Origin: Anaerolineae bacterium
GTDB taxonomy: Bacteria; Chloroflexota; Anaerolineae; 4572-78; J111
Length of the DNA stretch: 53,203 bases
Direction: 5' to 3'
NCBI GenBank assembly: GCA_023151115.1
Contig: JAKLJP010000048.1
Span: 1-53,203, forward strand
In this document: in pieces, positions 32,128 to 40,045 of the stretch
How the letters are laid out: every line of letters begins with the position of its first letter
Position numbering within the stretch: the stretch's first letter is position 1
Program-made: the position numbers and the translations under genes
The notes under the pieces: generated by a model
Seen by the model: only the letters and a program-made list of their open reading frames with translations
Told to the model about the DNA's origin: nothing
Database searches by the model: none

Positions 32128-33267
32128 TCACTCCAACACTCTCCTCGCAATCACCGTCCGTAAAATTTCGCTGGTTCCCTCACCAATAGTGAGCAAACGC
32201 TGGTCGCGGTAGATGCGTTCCAGGGGGAACTCGGCGCTGTAGCCGTAGCTGCCGTGAATTTGCAGCGCCTTGAAAGCCACCCGCTCGGCGGTTTCGCTGG
32301 CAAAGAGTTTAGCCATGGCCGCCTCTTTGCTAAAGGGCTGGCCCTGCTCTTTGAGCCAGGCCGCCCGGTAGACCAGCAAGCGGGCGGCCTCAATCTCTGT
32401 GCTCATATCGGCCAGCATGTGCTGGATGGCCTGATGCTGGGCAATGGGCCGGCCAAAGGTCTGGCGCTCTTGGGCATAGCCCAGCGCCTCATCCAGGGCC
32501 GCCTGGGCCAGCCCGACCGCCATCGCCCCAATGCCAATCCGGCCTCCATCCAGAGTGGCCAGGGTTTGTTGCAGCCCTCGACCCGCCTCACCCAGCAGGT
32601 TTTCGCGGGGAATCCGCACGCCGTCAAAGGTGAGCATGTGGGTCGGCGAGCCTTTTAACCCCATCTTTCTCTCCGGCGGATGGATCATAAAGCCGGGCCG
32701 GTCGGTTTCGACAAGCAGCAAACTAAAGCCGTGCGTTCCGGCAGTTCGGTCGGTGCGGCAGAGGGTAATCACAACTGAGGACAGGCTGGGGTTGGTAATC
32801 CAGGCTTTGCTGCCGTTGATAACCCAGCCATCATCTTCCAGGGTGGCAGTGGTTTGCACGCCGGCCAGGTCGCTGCCTGCGCCCGGTTCGGTCAGGGCTA
32901 ACGCGCCCAACTTCTCGCCCGACATCAAGGCCGGCAGGTATTTTGCTTTTTGTTCCGCCGTGCCAAAAGCGACCAGCGGGCCGAGACACAATCCATTATG
33001 CGCCGCCACCGACAGGGCCGTGCTGCCGCAGGCCCGGCCAATCTCCTCGATAGCGATGGCCGCGCTGAGGACATCCAACCCCGGCCCCCCATCGGCTTCC
33101 GGCACGGGGAGCGCCAGCAGGCCCAGCGGGGCCATTTTTTTGATCACATCCAGCGGTAGCCTGGCTTCTGTGTCTGTTTGCGCGGCGCGAGGTTTTAGCT
33201 CTGTCTGGCAAAAATTATGCGCAGTTTCCTGCCACATGCGCTGCTCGGCGTTGAGTTGAAAGTCCAT
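32128..33267 (-). CDS. Acyl-CoA dehydrogenase, isovaleryl-CoA type likely
   Basis: A 379-residue FAD-dependent acyl-CoA dehydrogenase of normal length. Signatures are ALTEPGAGSDLAGVQTTA (first PROSITE-like motif, about 125-142) and QIHGSYGYSAEFPLERIYRDQRLLTIGEGTSEI (second motif, near 340-370). It would oxidise a short or branched acyl-CoA and pass electrons to ETF. Its neighbours encode a biotin-dependent carboxylase with a methylcrotonyl-CoA carboxylase-like beta subunit, so the substrate is probably isovaleryl-CoA from leucine. The ATG at 33267 is six bases behind the stop of the biotin carrier gene, consistent with one operon of carboxylase and dehydrogenase genes on the minus strand. Confidence 0.9.
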   Translation of the reverse strand: MDFQLNAEQRMWQETAHNFCQTELKPRAAQTDTEARLPLDVIKKMAPLGLLALPVPEADGGPGLDVLSAAIAIEEIGRACGSTALSVAAHNGLCLGPLVAFGTAEQKAKYLPALMSGEKLGALALTEPGAGSDLAGVQTTATLEDDGWVINGSKAWITNPSLSSVVITLCRTDRTAGTHGFSLLLVETDRPGFMIHPPERKMGLKGSPTHMLTFDGVRIPRENLLGEAGRGLQQTLATLDGGRIGIGAMAVGLAQAALDEALGYAQERQTFGRPIAQHQAIQHMLADMSTEIEAARLLVYRAAWLKEQGQPFSKEAAMAKLFASETAERVAFKALQIHGSYGYSAEFPLERIYRDQRLLTIGEGTSEILRTVIARRVLE

Positions 33268-33273
33268 AATGTT

Positions 33274-33780
33274 TTACTCCTCTATTTCTACCAACACCTG
33301 CCCCCGCTCGACCACCTGCCCGGCGGCGCAGTGCAGCCGGCGCACCCGCCCGGCGGAGGGCGCGGTGAGGCGGAGTTCCATTTTCATCGCTTCCAGCACG
33401 ACTAACGTATCGCCGCGCCCTACCTCAGACCCTTCCGCTACCAGGATTTCGCGGACCAGGCCGGGCATGGTTGCCGTCAAACTGCCGGTGTCCGGGGCTG
33501 AGCCGTGAGCATGGCTCTTCGACCGTTGCGGTCGAGGTTTTTCCAATTCCCACGTTTCTCCGGCCACGGCAACATAATGGCGGGCAGGAGTGCGGGCCAC
33601 AACCGCCTGCCACTGCTGCCCATCCACTTCCAAATCGAGTTGGTCCGGTTCGCCCTGCCGGACGGAAACATTATACTCAACCTCGCCCACCCGCACCCGA
33701 AAGCGGTCCCCCACCGGCTCAATGGTGACGGTTTTTTGCTGCTCGCCGATTTGATAGGTAAATTGTTTGTGTATAGGCAT
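33274..33780 (-). CDS. Biotin carboxyl carrier subunit
   Basis: A 168-residue protein. The last 75 residues are a biotinyl domain with the attachment motif EAMKM, whose lysine is 35 residues from the C-terminus as usual. The N-terminal 90 residues form a small beta domain like the BT/linker region of acyl-CoA carboxylase alpha subunits (RVRVGEVEYNVSV, DLEVDGQQW). In methylcrotonyl- or propionyl-CoA carboxylases this part is normally fused behind biotin carboxylase, and here it is a separate frame 21 bases after that gene's stop. The ATG at 33780 has a poor ribosome-binding site. A better GGGGAGG box precedes an ATG in another frame, which hints that the split is recent. Confidence 0.85.
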   Translation of the reverse strand: MPIHKQFTYQIGEQQKTVTIEPVGDRFRVRVGEVEYNVSVRQGEPDQLDLEVDGQQWQAVVARTPARHYVAVAGETWELEKPRPQRSKSHAHGSAPDTGSLTATMPGLVREILVAEGSEVGRGDTLVVLEAMKMELRLTAPSAGRVRRLHCAAGQVVERGQVLVEIEE

Positions 33781-33801
33781 CAAACACCATCACTTTAACC
33801 G

Positions 33802-35517
33802 TCATTTTTGATTAACCTCCCCTATCCTAAAATTGCTCAACTCCCGCCAGGGATTATAAGGATCATTCATCATCTCCTCGCCTCCTCGCCTCCTCGCCTC
33901 CTCGCCTCTCTCCAACATTTCCCCCAATGCCGCTGCGATCAAAACCAGATCAGGCGGGTCTTGAGCCGGCTGCCAATCGCCAAAATGCTGTTCGATCAAG
34001 CCGGTAGTGGTCTCGCCACGCTGGAACAAGTCGTGCGCCAGCAAGTCGCGCAAAAAAGGTAGGTTGGTGGTGACGCCCAGAAGTACATATTGGCGCAGCG
34101 CTGAGACTAATTTTTGGATAGCCTCCGCTCGATCCTCTGCTAAAACGATGAGCTTGGCTAACAAGGGGTCGTAGTGAGGCGTGACCACGTCGCCGCGAGC
34201 CAGGCCGCTGTCAACCCGCATCCCCGGCCCGACTGGCTCGACCAGTTGCAGCACCCGGCCGGTAGCGGGCAAAAAGTTGTTGGCCGGGTCTTCGGCGTAG
34301 ATGCGGCACTCCAGGGCGTGACCTCGCTGCGACAGGTCGGCCTGTTCAAATGGCAGCGACTCGCCGGCGGCAATCCGCAGTTGCCACTTGACCAGATCAA
34401 GGCCGGTGACGAGTTCGGTGATGGGATGCTCGACCTGCAAACGGGTGTTCATCTCTAAAAAGTAAAAGTTGCGCTCGGCGTCCACCAAAAATTCGATGGT
34501 TCCGGCGTTGACATAGTTAACCGCTTGCGCCGCCGCCACAGCCGCCTGGCCCATACGCTGCCGCAGCGCCTCATCCCCGGCCAACAGCGGCGAGGGCGTC
34601 TCCTCGATGATTTTTTGGTGGCGGCGCTGCACCGAGCACTCCCGCTCAAACAGATGGATGATGTGACCGTGAGCATCGGCCAAAATTTGAAATTCGATAT
34701 GGCGTGGTTGGGCCAGATATTTTTCCAGGTAAATCCGCTCGTCGCCAAAAGCGTGTAAAGCTTCCCGCCGGGCCGAAACCAGGGCATCGGGTAACTCTGC
34801 CGCTGTTTGCACCAGCCGCATACCCTTGCCCCCACCGCCAGCTACCGCCTTGACCAGCAAAGGGTAGCCAATTTCCTGGGCAGCAGTCAAAAATTCCTCA
34901 TCTCCCCTGCTCCCCTGCTCCCCTGCTCCCCCGCTTAACGTCCCCTGCGCTTCGCCAAAGCTTCGCTTTGGACTCCATTCTCCCTCGCTCCCCTGCTCCT
35001 CTGCTCCCCTGCTCCCCTGCAACTTGACAAAGCTTCGCTTTGGACTCCGGTCTTCCCCGCTCCCCTGCTCCTCTGCCCCGAATCCTGAGCTTGTCGAAGG
35101 GCCGTTCTCCCCGTGATAGCCTGGTACCACCGGCACTCCGGCAGCTTGCATCTGCTCCCGCGCGGCGGTTTTTGACCCCATCAGCCGGATGACTCCGGGG
35201 CTGGGGCCGATGAAGATCAGCCCAGCCTCAGCAACGGCGGCAGCAAAATCGGCGTTTTCGGCCAGGAAGCCGTAGCCGGGGTGAACGGCCTGGCAGCCGG
35301 TTTGTAGGGCTGCGGCGATGATCCGGTCGCCCCGCAGGTAGGACTCGCTGGCAGCGGCGGGACCAAGCAACACTGCCTCGTCGGCCAGTCGGGTGTGCAA
35401 GGCCGCGGCGTCGGCTTCGGAGTAGACAGCCACCGTGCGGATACCCATCTCCCGGCAAGCCCGGATAATCCGTACCGCAATTTCACCCCGATTGGCAATC
35501 AGCACTTTGTCGAACAT
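33802..35517 (-). CDS. Biotin carboxylase subunit with repeat-derived insertions
   Basis: A 571-residue ATP-grasp biotin carboxylase. Conserved parts are KVLIANRGEIAVRIIRACRE at the N-terminus, HPGYGFLAENADFA, the glycine-rich AVAGGGGKGMR, ECSVQRRHQKIIEE, EFLVD, the catalytic EMNTRLQVEHPITE, and GHALECRIYAEDP. Residues about 139-205 do not belong to the family: between VVPGYHG and LTAAQEIGYP lies a 65-residue low-complexity block with twice-repeated RSPKRSF-type and GAEEQGS units, encoded by tandem CTCCCCTGCTC words and a palindromic TTCGACAAGCTCAGGATT word. A second small insertion (EEARRRGGEE) lies near the C-terminus. Both keep the frame. With the carrier and carboxyltransferase genes it would carboxylate an acyl-CoA. 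Confidence 0.87.
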   Translation of the reverse strand: MFDKVLIANRGEIAVRIIRACREMGIRTVAVYSEADAAALHTRLADEAVLLGPAAASESYLRGDRIIAAALQTGCQAVHPGYGFLAENADFAAAVAEAGLIFIGPSPGVIRLMGSKTAAREQMQAAGVPVVPGYHGENGPSTSSGFGAEEQGSGEDRSPKRSFVKLQGSRGAEEQGSEGEWSPKRSFGEAQGTLSGGAGEQGSRGDEEFLTAAQEIGYPLLVKAVAGGGGKGMRLVQTAAELPDALVSARREALHAFGDERIYLEKYLAQPRHIEFQILADAHGHIIHLFERECSVQRRHQKIIEETPSPLLAGDEALRQRMGQAAVAAAQAVNYVNAGTIEFLVDAERNFYFLEMNTRLQVEHPITELVTGLDLVKWQLRIAAGESLPFEQADLSQRGHALECRIYAEDPANNFLPATGRVLQLVEPVGPGMRVDSGLARGDVVTPHYDPLLAKLIVLAEDRAEAIQKLVSALRQYVLLGVTTNLPFLRDLLAHDLFQRGETTTGLIEQHFGDWQPAQDPPDLVLIAAALGEMLERGEEARRRGGEEMMNDPYNPWRELSNFRIGEVNQK

Positions 35518-35692
35518 GGGGAAGGGAGTAGGCAGTAGGGAGTAGGAAGTAGGGGGAAGAGAGAGGATAGAGAATAGAGGATAGAGAATAGAGGATAGAA
35601 AATAGACGCGAAGCGTAGTCTATCTTCCATCTTCTATCTTCTATCCACCATCTACTATCTTCCCCTACTCCCTACTCCTTACTTCCTATTCC
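35518..35692. repeat. Large reiterated-word hairpin between carboxylase subunits
   Basis: GGGAGTAGG and GGATAGAGAATAGA words on the left pair with TCTATCTTCTATC and CTCCCTACTCC words on the right. A GACGCGAAGCGTAGTC turn forms the centre. It has no coding value. It is the longest member of this repeat type in a gap here. Confidence 0.78.
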
Positions 35693-37303
35693 CTACATTC
35701 TGAATACTCCAAATTTTGTTGGCTCGATGGGCGCGTTCAGACAGGCGGCCAGGGCCAGGGCGAGCACCTGGCGGGTTTCGGCGGGGTTGAGGATGCCGTC
35801 ATCCCAGAGGCGGGCGGTGGCATGGTAAGGGTTGCCTTCGCGCTCATACTTGTCGAGGATGGGCTGTTTAAACGTCTCCTGTTCCTCCGGCGGCAGCGAC
35901 GGCTGACCGCGCCGAACTAACTGATCCTGCTTGACCGTCAGCAGCACGTTGGCCGCCTGCTCGCCGCCCATAACGCTGATGCGGGCGTTGGGCCACATCC
36001 ACAAAAAACGGGGACCGTAGGCTCGGCCGCACATACCGTAGTTGCCGGCCCCAAACGAACCGCCGATGATGACCGTCAGCTTGGGTACGGCGGCATTGGC
36101 CACCGCATGGACCATTTTGGCCCCGTCTTTGGCAATGCCGCCGGCTTCGTACTCCTGGCCGACCATAAAGCCGGTGATATTTTGCAGAAATAGCAGCGGG
36201 ATACGTCGCGCTGCGCACAACTCAATAAAATGGGTTCCTTTCAAGGCCGACTCGCTGAACAGAATGCCGTTGTTGGCAATAATGCCAAGCGGATAGCCAT
36301 AGAGGTGGGCAAAGCCGCAGACCAACGTCTGCCCGTAGCGAGCCTTGAACTCACGAAAGCGGCTGCCATCCACCAGCCGGGCAATCACCTCGCGGACATC
36401 GTAAGCCACCTTGAAGCTGGCCGGGATGATGCCGTACAATTCGGCGGGATCGTAGAGCGGCTCTTCCGGCGGCTGCAGATCGAGGTCAACCCGTTTGCGG
36501 GTGTTGAGCGAGGCGACAATGCTGCGCACAATTTCCAGCGCATGCGAGTCGTCCACGGCGAAGTGGTCGGCCACGCCGGAGATGCGGGTGTGAACATCGG
36601 CTCCGCCCAATTCTTCCGCCGTCACTTCGACGCCGGTGGCGGCTTTGACCAGCGGCGGCCCGCCCAGAAATATCGTCCCCGTGCCTTTAACAATAACCGT
36701 TTCATCGCTCATGGCCGGTACGTAAGCGCCACCCGCTGTGCATGACCCCATGACCGCGGCGATTTGGGGGATGCCAGCGGCGCTCATAATGGCCTGGTTG
36801 TAAAAAATGCGCCCAAAGTCATCCACATCGGGAAAAACTTCGTCTTGCATGGGCAAAAACGCGCCGCCGGAGTCAACCAGGTAGAGGCAGGGCAGCCGGT
36901 TCTCCAAAGCAATCTGCTGGGCGCGGAGATGCTTTTTGACGGTCAGCGGGTAGTAGGTACCGCCCTTAACCGTGGCATCGTTGGCAATAAGCATGCACTC
37001 GCGCCCCGACACCCGCCCAATGCCGGTGACAATCCCGGCGGCGGGGGCTTCACCGTGATACAACTCCCAGGCGGCCAGGGGAGAGAGTTCCAAAAAAGGC
37101 GAGCCGGGGTCGAGCAGCCGGTCAATCCGCTCCCGCACAAACAGCTTGTGCTGTTCGGCGTGGCGCTGCCGGGCCAGTTCGCCGCCGCCCTGGCGAACCT
37201 GGGCCAATCGCTCACGCAGTTGGGCGGCTAAGGCCTGGTTGTGCGCCGCATTTTGGCGGAACTCCTCGCTGTCAGGATCAAGTTGGGATTCGAAGATGTC
37301 CAT
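35693..37303 (-). CDS. Acyl-CoA carboxyltransferase beta subunit, methylcrotonyl-CoA carboxylase-like
   Basis: A 536-residue carboxyltransferase of normal length. The N-terminal half has [26 protein letters not shown], then [25 protein letters not shown], which is characteristic of methylcrotonyl-CoA carboxylase beta (MccB/LiuB) more than of propionyl-CoA carboxylase. [18 protein letters not shown] and [17 protein letters not shown] follow, forming the acyl-CoA oxyanion region. The C-terminal half has [27 protein letters not shown] and [18 protein letters not shown]. It leads the minus-strand operon with the biotin carboxylase, carrier and acyl-CoA dehydrogenase genes, as in leucine catabolism. 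Enoyl-CoA hydratase (LiuC) and HMG-CoA lyase are not in the window. Confidence 0.88.
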   Translation of the reverse strand: MDIFESQLDPDSEEFRQNAAHNQALAAQLRERLAQVRQGGGELARQRHAEQHKLFVRERIDRLLDPGSPFLELSPLAAWELYHGEAPAAGIVTGIGRVSGRECMLIANDATVKGGTYYPLTVKKHLRAQQIALENRLPCLYLVDSGGAFLPMQDEVFPDVDDFGRIFYNQAIMSAAGIPQIAAVMGSCTAGGAYVPAMSDETVIVKGTGTIFLGGPPLVKAATGVEVTAEELGGADVHTRISGVADHFAVDDSHALEIVRSIVASLNTRKRVDLDLQPPEEPLYDPAELYGIIPASFKVAYDVREVIARLVDGSRFREFKARYGQTLVCGFAHLYGYPLGIIANNGILFSESALKGTHFIELCAARRIPLLFLQNITGFMVGQEYEAGGIAKDGAKMVHAVANAAVPKLTVIIGGSFGAGNYGMCGRAYGPRFLWMWPNARISVMGGEQAANVLLTVKQDQLVRRGQPSLPPEEQETFKQPILDKYEREGNPYHATARLWDDGILNPAETRQVLALALAACLNAPIEPTKFGVFRM

Positions 37304-37355
37304 CTCAAGATTTTACCTGGCGCCGTACCGATAAACAAGCGAACGCAGCAAGTAT

Positions 37356-37487
37356 TTATAACGGTTTGTATAAAGGCTGATGTTCGGCGCACAGCCAGAA
37401 GATATTGCCGTCGTTGGTGGGTATTTTAAGCAAACCACCCCAATGCTCGTTTTTATAAATGAATTCGCGGGCTGTTATGGTAAACAC
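37356..37487 (-). CDS. Possible 43-residue peptide, unrecognised
   Basis: A GTG-initiated frame encodes a peptide containing NEHWGGLLKIPTNDGNIFW and LCAEHQPLY before a stop. The composition (Trp, Cys, His, few low-complexity runs) looks protein-like rather than random, and it recalls the tails of larger proteins. There is no Shine-Dalgarno sequence and the start lies in a small hairpin. It may be the 3' relic of a lost gene. Confidence 0.25.
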   Translation of the reverse strand: MFTITAREFIYKNEHWGGLLKIPTNDGNIFWLCAEHQPLYKPL

Positions 37488-37552
37488 GTTGGAAACGTGT
37501 TGGAGTGATTAGTCAGGGTAATTTTAACACATTTCGCTTCGGGGTGGAAGCT

Positions 37553-37581
37553 TTGAAAATTAACCCGGCCGGTGGTATGAT
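37553..37581 (+). promoter_or_regulatory. Promoter of the sensor kinase gene
   Basis: TTGAAA (37553-37558) and TATGAT (37576-37581) are 17 bases apart. The start would lie about 40 bases before the ATG at 37629. Confidence 0.65.
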
Positions 37582-37628
37582 AGTAGAGGTAAAGTTGCTG
37601 GCATTACCAACCCAAACAGGCAAACCCC

Positions 37629-39602
37629 ATGAATCCATCTGCCCGTATTCTGCTCGCATCCGCCGGAGCACCGGAGCTGCATCAAGTTATCAAAACTGGC
37701 ATGGCTCGGTGGGCCGGGTCGGTTGACAGTTTGACCGACCGGGCGCAGCTTTTGGCGCAGTTGGCTCAACGCACCTATCACCTGCTGGTAGCCGATGTGG
37801 CCTGGCTCGGCGCGGGGGAACTTCTGGCCGAAATCAAGGCCATGGCCCCGCAGATGGAGATTATCGGGCTGGCTGCCAGCGCCGAGCGCCGGCAGGCGGT
37901 CGCCCTGCTGGGCCTGGGTATGACAGATTACCTACTCCGGCCCATCGAGCCGGCGGAACTGACGCTCAAGCTGGAGCGGGTGCTAGAATTCCAAGCCCTC
38001 AAAACACAAACGAATGGAACGCTGGATACAACAGCCGACGAGCTGCTCCTCCTTGACCAGGCCACGCAAGAAATCAGCCACACCTGGCAATCTGATGAAA
38101 CTTTCAAAATTGTTTTAACCAAAGCCTCTCGACTGACTCAGGCCGACCTGGCCAAAATTTACCTGGCTGACCCCAGCGGCAACCTGGACCCCAGCCGGTT
38201 CTTAACGCATCCGGCCCATACTACCCTCGAAGCCGACAGCATTTTACTGCCCCTGGCCGAACAGGCGGCTGTAACCCAGGAGATTGTCCATCGTCAAGAC
38301 TTGGCCCCCGGAACCATTCAAGCCGCTTTGCTCGTTCCCCTGGTTTCACGCGATAAGTTGCTGGGGGTGCTGGGGCTGGGTTACGCCAACCGGAGCAGTT
38401 TTGCGGCCAATCACGGGCGCTGGCTGTCAATTTTTTGTGACCAGGCCGCCATTGCCATAGAGAACGCCCGGCTGTTTGAAAACCTGGCCTCGGCTTACAT
38501 TGACCTGGCCCAGAGCCGCGAGAAGATTCTGCACAGCCGCAATACGCTGCAAGTGCTGTTTGACGGCATTACCGACGGCCTCTACATTCTGGATCAAAAC
38601 CTGACGATTACAGCCCTCAACCAGGTGGAAGCCGAGCGCCAGGGCTATCGGCCCGACGAATTGATCGGCCAGAGCTGCCTGTCGTTGGCCTGGACTCAAG
38701 CCGCCCCGGAGCTGCTGGCTCGCATCCAAGAATCGCTGACCACGGGCCGTGAAACTACCTGGAACTCGCCCGAAAGTGAGACCGAACCGTATCTTAAGGA
38801 TCGGGAATTTCGCATTTATCCCATTCGCAACCGCATTGGCCACATCGAGCAGGTGGTGGTTTTTGGACAGGATGTATCGGAGCGGCGGCGCTGGCAGGCT
38901 TCGCTGTTTCGCTCGGCTAACCTGGCGGCGGTGGGTCAACTGGCCGGCAGTGTGGCCCACCAGATTAACAACCCGCTGACAATTACTATGGCCAACAGCC
39001 AGCTCCTTCTGCTAGAGATTCAGCCCAACAGTGAGGCTTACGGGCTGGCCAGCGATATTCTCAAAGCCGGCATCCGCATCCAGAAAATTATCGAAAATTT
39101 GCTGGAGTTTTCCAATCAGGAAACCTACTTTTTTGTCGAAACCGATTTGATCGAAACCATCGAGGGGGCGCTGGCCTTGGTGACCCGCTCTTTGAAAAAA
39201 GATCGGGTGGAGCTGGTCAAAGATTACCAGGCTCGGCCCAAGTTGTCGGCCAGCGTCAGTCATTTAAAACTGGTCTGGATGAACCTGCTGCTCAACGCCC
39301 GTGATGCGGTGGTGGGGCATACCAATCAGCCGGTTGTGACCATCGCCACCCATACGGTATCTGAGCGCGAAGTCAAAGTCAGCATCAGCGATAATGGCTG
39401 CGGTATTGCCAAAAAAGATTTCGAGCAGTTGTTCCGGCCCTTTTTTACCACCAAGCCGGTCGGCAAAGCGCTGGGCCTGGGCCTTTATTCGGCTCACGCC
39501 ATCGTCGAGCGGCATCGGGGCCAGATCAATGTTTGCAGCCAGCCGGGGGTAATCACCACGTTTGAAGTGATTTTGCCGTTGGATAACCCCAGAGATTTAT
39601 AA
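37629..39602 (+). CDS. Sensor histidine kinase: receiver-like, GAF, PAS, HisKA, ATPase
   Basis: A 657-residue soluble kinase. Residues 1-120 have a receiver fold. LLVADVAWLGAGE keeps an Asp, but the usual Lys is Arg (YLLRPIEP) and the N-terminal acidic pair is absent, so it is probably not phosphorylated in the normal way. A GAF domain follows (about 145-285), then PAS (about 300-425; LFDGITDGLYILDQNLTITALN). HisKA has AAVGQLAGSVAHQINNPLTI with the phospho-acceptor His. The ATPase domain has NLLLNARDAV, DNGCGI and GKALGLGLYSAHAIV. No membrane segment is present. The partner regulator is not adjacent; candidates in the window are at 22840 and 27720. Confidence 0.87.
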   Translation: MNPSARILLASAGAPELHQVIKTGMARWAGSVDSLTDRAQLLAQLAQRTYHLLVADVAWLGAGELLAEIKAMAPQMEIIGLAASAERRQAVALLGLGMTDYLLRPIEPAELTLKLERVLEFQALKTQTNGTLDTTADELLLLDQATQEISHTWQSDETFKIVLTKASRLTQADLAKIYLADPSGNLDPSRFLTHPAHTTLEADSILLPLAEQAAVTQEIVHRQDLAPGTIQAALLVPLVSRDKLLGVLGLGYANRSSFAANHGRWLSIFCDQAAIAIENARLFENLASAYIDLAQSREKILHSRNTLQVLFDGITDGLYILDQNLTITALNQVEAERQGYRPDELIGQSCLSLAWTQAAPELLARIQESLTTGRETTWNSPESETEPYLKDREFRIYPIRNRIGHIEQVVVFGQDVSERRRWQASLFRSANLAAVGQLAGSVAHQINNPLTITMANSQLLLLEIQPNSEAYGLASDILKAGIRIQKIIENLLEFSNQETYFFVETDLIETIEGALALVTRSLKKDRVELVKDYQARPKLSASVSHLKLVWMNLLLNARDAVVGHTNQPVVTIATHTVSEREVKVSISDNGCGIAKKDFEQLFRPFFTTKPVGKALGLGLYSAHAIVERHRGQINVCSQPGVITTFEVILPLDNPRDL

Positions 39603-39720
39603 TTGTGAATTGTCCCACAGGGATACCCTTGCGGTATGAATAGCCAATTGTGAATTGTTAATGAGTCTTTGAGGTTACAACTCGTTCACAATTCACAATT
39701 CATAATTCACCATTCACAAT
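39603..39720. repeat. Hairpin of AATTGTGAATTG words
   Basis: TGTGAATTGT words at 39603-39660 pair with CACAATTCACAATTCATAATT words at 39686-39720. Within it, CACAGGGATACCCTTGCGGTATG gives a small extra stem. It follows the kinase stop and precedes the promoter of the next gene. Confidence 0.65.
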
Positions 39721-39725
39721 TTGTT

Positions 39726-39754
39726 TTGCCTCTCCTTCTTAGGTGGGTTATAAT
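39726..39754 (+). promoter_or_regulatory. Strong promoter ahead of the tripartite binding protein
   Basis: TTGCCT (39726-39731) and a perfect TATAAT (39749-39754) have 17-base spacing. The start near 39761 leaves a 285-base untranslated leader. Confidence 0.75.
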
Positions 39755-39760
39755 ACATAA

Positions 39761-40045
39761 ACTAGCTTGTCTCTGCTAACTTCAACTTCGCTCCTACGTT
39801 TGGTCTCTGCCACAAGCTCAAAGCGCTTTTAACTATTCTGGTATCTATTTCTGTTGACCGGGGGTAGCCCGTTAAAGGATGCCGAACTCTTGGTCAATAA
39901 ATACCAACCACTTCTTATGTTTCATACAAGGAGGTGACGCCTCAACATTCCCTGGTTGTAGTCAAAACTAATTCCTAACTTTGTCACAGTTTACGCTTTA
40001 AAGAAGGTAAGCTTCCATAAAATTCTCTATAGGAGGAGAAAGAAA
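39761..40045 (+). other. Long untranslated leader, possibly structured
   Basis: It is non-coding. TTGACC at 39854-39859 pairs with GGTCAA at 39892-39897, enclosing a CGGG/CCCG hairpin and a single-stranded GTTAAAGGATGCC segment. Further on, GAGGTGACGCCTC forms another small stem. The gene's own ribosome-binding site, AGGAGGAGAAAG, lies at its end. The fold does not match any riboswitch class I know by eye. Confidence 0.45.

Larger units (their letters stand above)
37304..37628. other. Gap with promoter and a possible tiny gene
   Basis: It holds a promoter for the downstream sensor kinase (37553-37581), a hairpin AACACGTTGGAAACGTGTT at 37483-37501, and a possible 43-codon frame on the minus strand listed separately. 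Confidence 0.55.

Noticed and set aside
35518..35692. CRISPR array or VNTR gene in the GGATAGAGAATAGA repeats
   Set aside because: The repeats are 9-14 bases without unique spacers and form a hairpin. There is no coding frame.
39761..40045. Classical purine, preQ1 or SAM riboswitch in the leader
   Set aside because: The conserved loops of those classes are not found. Only an unassigned fold is reported.
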